This document shows, piece after piece, positions 62,967 through 64,000 of a stretch of 64,000 nt of DNA (its first letter is position 1; each line of letters starts with the position of its first letter). Source of the DNA: Algibacillus agarilyticus (GTDB lineage: Bacteria > Pseudomonadota > Gammaproteobacteria > Enterobacterales > Alteromonadaceae); the NCBI RefSeq assembly GCF_003286125.1, contig NZ_QMED01000016.1, forward strand, positions 1 through 64,000, given 5' to 3'. Below the pieces are notes generated by a model. It saw nothing but the letters and a program-made list of their open reading frames with translations. It ran no database searches and was not told the DNA's origin. The position numbers were made by a program, and so were the translations under genes.

Positions 62967-64000
62967 ATGACAAAAGAATTAAAAGTTAATGTGGGTGGTT
63001 ATTCAAGCGCTGGTATTAAAGTGGTAAACCAAGATGCGTTTGCCGTTAAAGTGGCCTCTGGCAGCATGCTTAAGCATAAAGGTGTTGTTGCTGCGATTGC
63101 GGATGGTGTGAGTAGTAGTGAGCGTTCGCAAGAAGCAGCTCAAATCGCGGTTACACAGTTTATTTCTGATTATTATGCGACGCCTGATACTTGGAGTGTC
63201 GGCCAGTCTTCTGCGCGGGTTATTACGGCGCTCAATTCTTGGTTGTACAATCAAAATCGTAATCTACATGCCGACGCTTTAGTCTCGACTTTTAGTTCAA
63301 TTGTTTTTAAATCATGCACAGCTTATATTTTTCATGTGGGTGACAGCCGTGTTTATCGCAAAGAAGGCAAGCGTTGGCATTCGATCACCCGAGATCATGT
63401 GCATGCGACACGTGACCAAGATATCCTAACCCGTGCTTTAGGTATTGATAGCCACCTTGAAGTTGATTTTCATCAGGTTGATTTGGTTGATGGTGATTTA
63501 TTCTTTTTGACGACAGATGGTTTTCATCGCTTTGTCAGTTTTAAAGAAGTTGATGAAGCGCTGGCATCACATGATAGTTTAGAAGCTTGTGCTGCGGCTT
63601 TATGTAAGCAAGCCGTCGTGAATGGCAGTGATGATAATCTATCTTGTGTGATTTTGCAGGTAGAACACATTCCCCATGAAGACATTAATGAAGCTCATAA
63701 ACAGATCTCTTCTCTTGCGATCCCACCAGTGCTTGAGATTGGTCAATCACTTGAAGGTTATCAAGTTTGTCGGGTGTTGTTTTCGGGGACGCGCAGTCAT
63801 GTGTATTTAGTTGAAGATGATCATGGTAAGCAATACGTATTAAAAACCCCCAGTGATTATTACAACGATGATTCACTTTATTTAGATGGTTTTCTACGTG
63901 AAGAATGGATTGGCAAGCGTTTAAATCATACACATATCATGAAGGTTTTTCCTCGCTCTGAAAATAGTCGTTTTATGTATCACTTATGTGAATACTTAGA
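62967..64000 (+). CDS. Bifunctional PP2C phosphatase / serine-threonine kinase (partial, runs off the window)
   Basis: The frame stays open from the ATG at 62967 to the window end (344 codons). Residues 1-235 are a PP2C phosphatase (NQDAFAV, AAIADGVSSSERSQEAAQ, FHVGDSRVYR, FFLTTDGFHRF, NGSDDNLSCVIL). After a linker the kinase domain begins (LEGYQVCRVLFSGTRSHVYL, with the ATP-lysine in YVLKTPSDYY and the HTHIMKV block). Such fused proteins are known beside nitrate-assimilation transporter genes in Gammaproteobacteria and are thought to tune the pathway by protein phosphorylation. A terminator separates it from the transporter gene. Confidence 0.88.
   Translation, partial: MTKELKVNVGGYSSAGIKVVNQDAFAVKVASGSMLKHKGVVAAIADGVSSSERSQEAAQIAVTQFISDYYATPDTWSVGQSSARVITALNSWLYNQNRNLHADALVSTFSSIVFKSCTAYIFHVGDSRVYRKEGKRWHSITRDHVHATRDQDILTRALGIDSHLEVDFHQVDLVDGDLFFLTTDGFHRFVSFKEVDEALASHDSLEACAAALCKQAVVNGSDDNLSCVILQVEHIPHEDINEAHKQISSLAIPPVLEIGQSLEGYQVCRVLFSGTRSHVYLVEDDHGKQYVLKTPSDYYNDDSLYLDGFLREEWIGKRLNHTHIMKVFPRSENSRFMYHLCEYL

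Noticed and set aside
1-64000. tRNA, rRNA or prophage genes
   Set aside because: I saw no cloverleaf-like tRNA sequence, rRNA segment or phage structural genes on either strand; a tRNAscan/Infernal run would settle this.

Overview
The window reads as chromosomal DNA of a marine, macroalga-associated gammaproteobacterium, most likely Alteromonadales (Alteromonas/Catenovulum-like). The basis is an AT-rich composition with about 40% GC by eye, several large TonB-dependent receptors beside glycoside hydrolases and sugar-responsive LacI/GntR regulators, an ulvan-lyase-like propeller lipoprotein, a TonB receptor/flavin halogenase/SapC/cupin gene set, and integron-type cassettes of a kind seen in marine Gammaproteobacteria. 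The species cannot be fixed from this sequence.

Layout. 1-9.4 kb: an IS3-family end, a hybrid sensor kinase, a YfaZ-like porin, a lipoprotein gene broken by a 312-bp MITE, then a minus-strand operon of di-haem peroxidase, cupredoxin, P460-like cytochrome and chemoreceptor. 9.5-28 kb: a carbohydrate-uptake region with LacI and GntR regulators, a 1211-aa TonB receptor and a partner lipoprotein, then a second LacI, a second TonB receptor, two flavin-dependent halogenase-like proteins, SapC and a JmjC/cupin protein. 28-32 kb: an accessory patch with an IS remnant, small orphan genes and a beta-propeller gene, flanked by a 340-bp direct duplication of the end of a sugar transporter gene. 32-40 kb: sugar:cation symporter, GH1 beta-glucosidase, a monooxygenase gene split by a MITE, a GH42-like lipoprotein hydrolase and a DUF5060/DUF4038-type hydrolase. 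40.3-45 kb: mobile debris with attC-like sites, two membrane-protein cassettes, a group II intron relic, a brnT/brnA toxin-antitoxin pair with frameshifted toxin, a truncated transposase and REP-like repeats. 45-54 kb: ulvan-lyase-like lipoprotein, a third TonB receptor, an inositol-monophosphatase-family enzyme, an exonuclease, an ABC exporter and a Cys-rich protein. 54-64 kb: nitrate assimilation (nasA divergent from cobA-nirB-nirD-nitrate transporter-PP2C/kinase).

The carbohydrate genes form a scattered system. The TonB receptors import oligosaccharides, the lyase and hydrolases depolymerise them, the symporter and GH1 finish the job in the cytoplasm, and a shared operator of the form TGWAAGCGCTTWCA sits before the second TonB receptor and before the GH1 gene.

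The most unusual content is mobile and structural. Five copies of a modular hairpin-rich MITE flanked by TA dinucleotides occur in three size classes (272, 176 and 129 bp); one interrupts a monooxygenase gene and its removal restores the reading frame exactly. A second MITE of 312 bp with CTAG target duplications interrupts a lipoprotein gene, and excision again restores the frame. Both families contain short stems closed on an ATCCAT centre.
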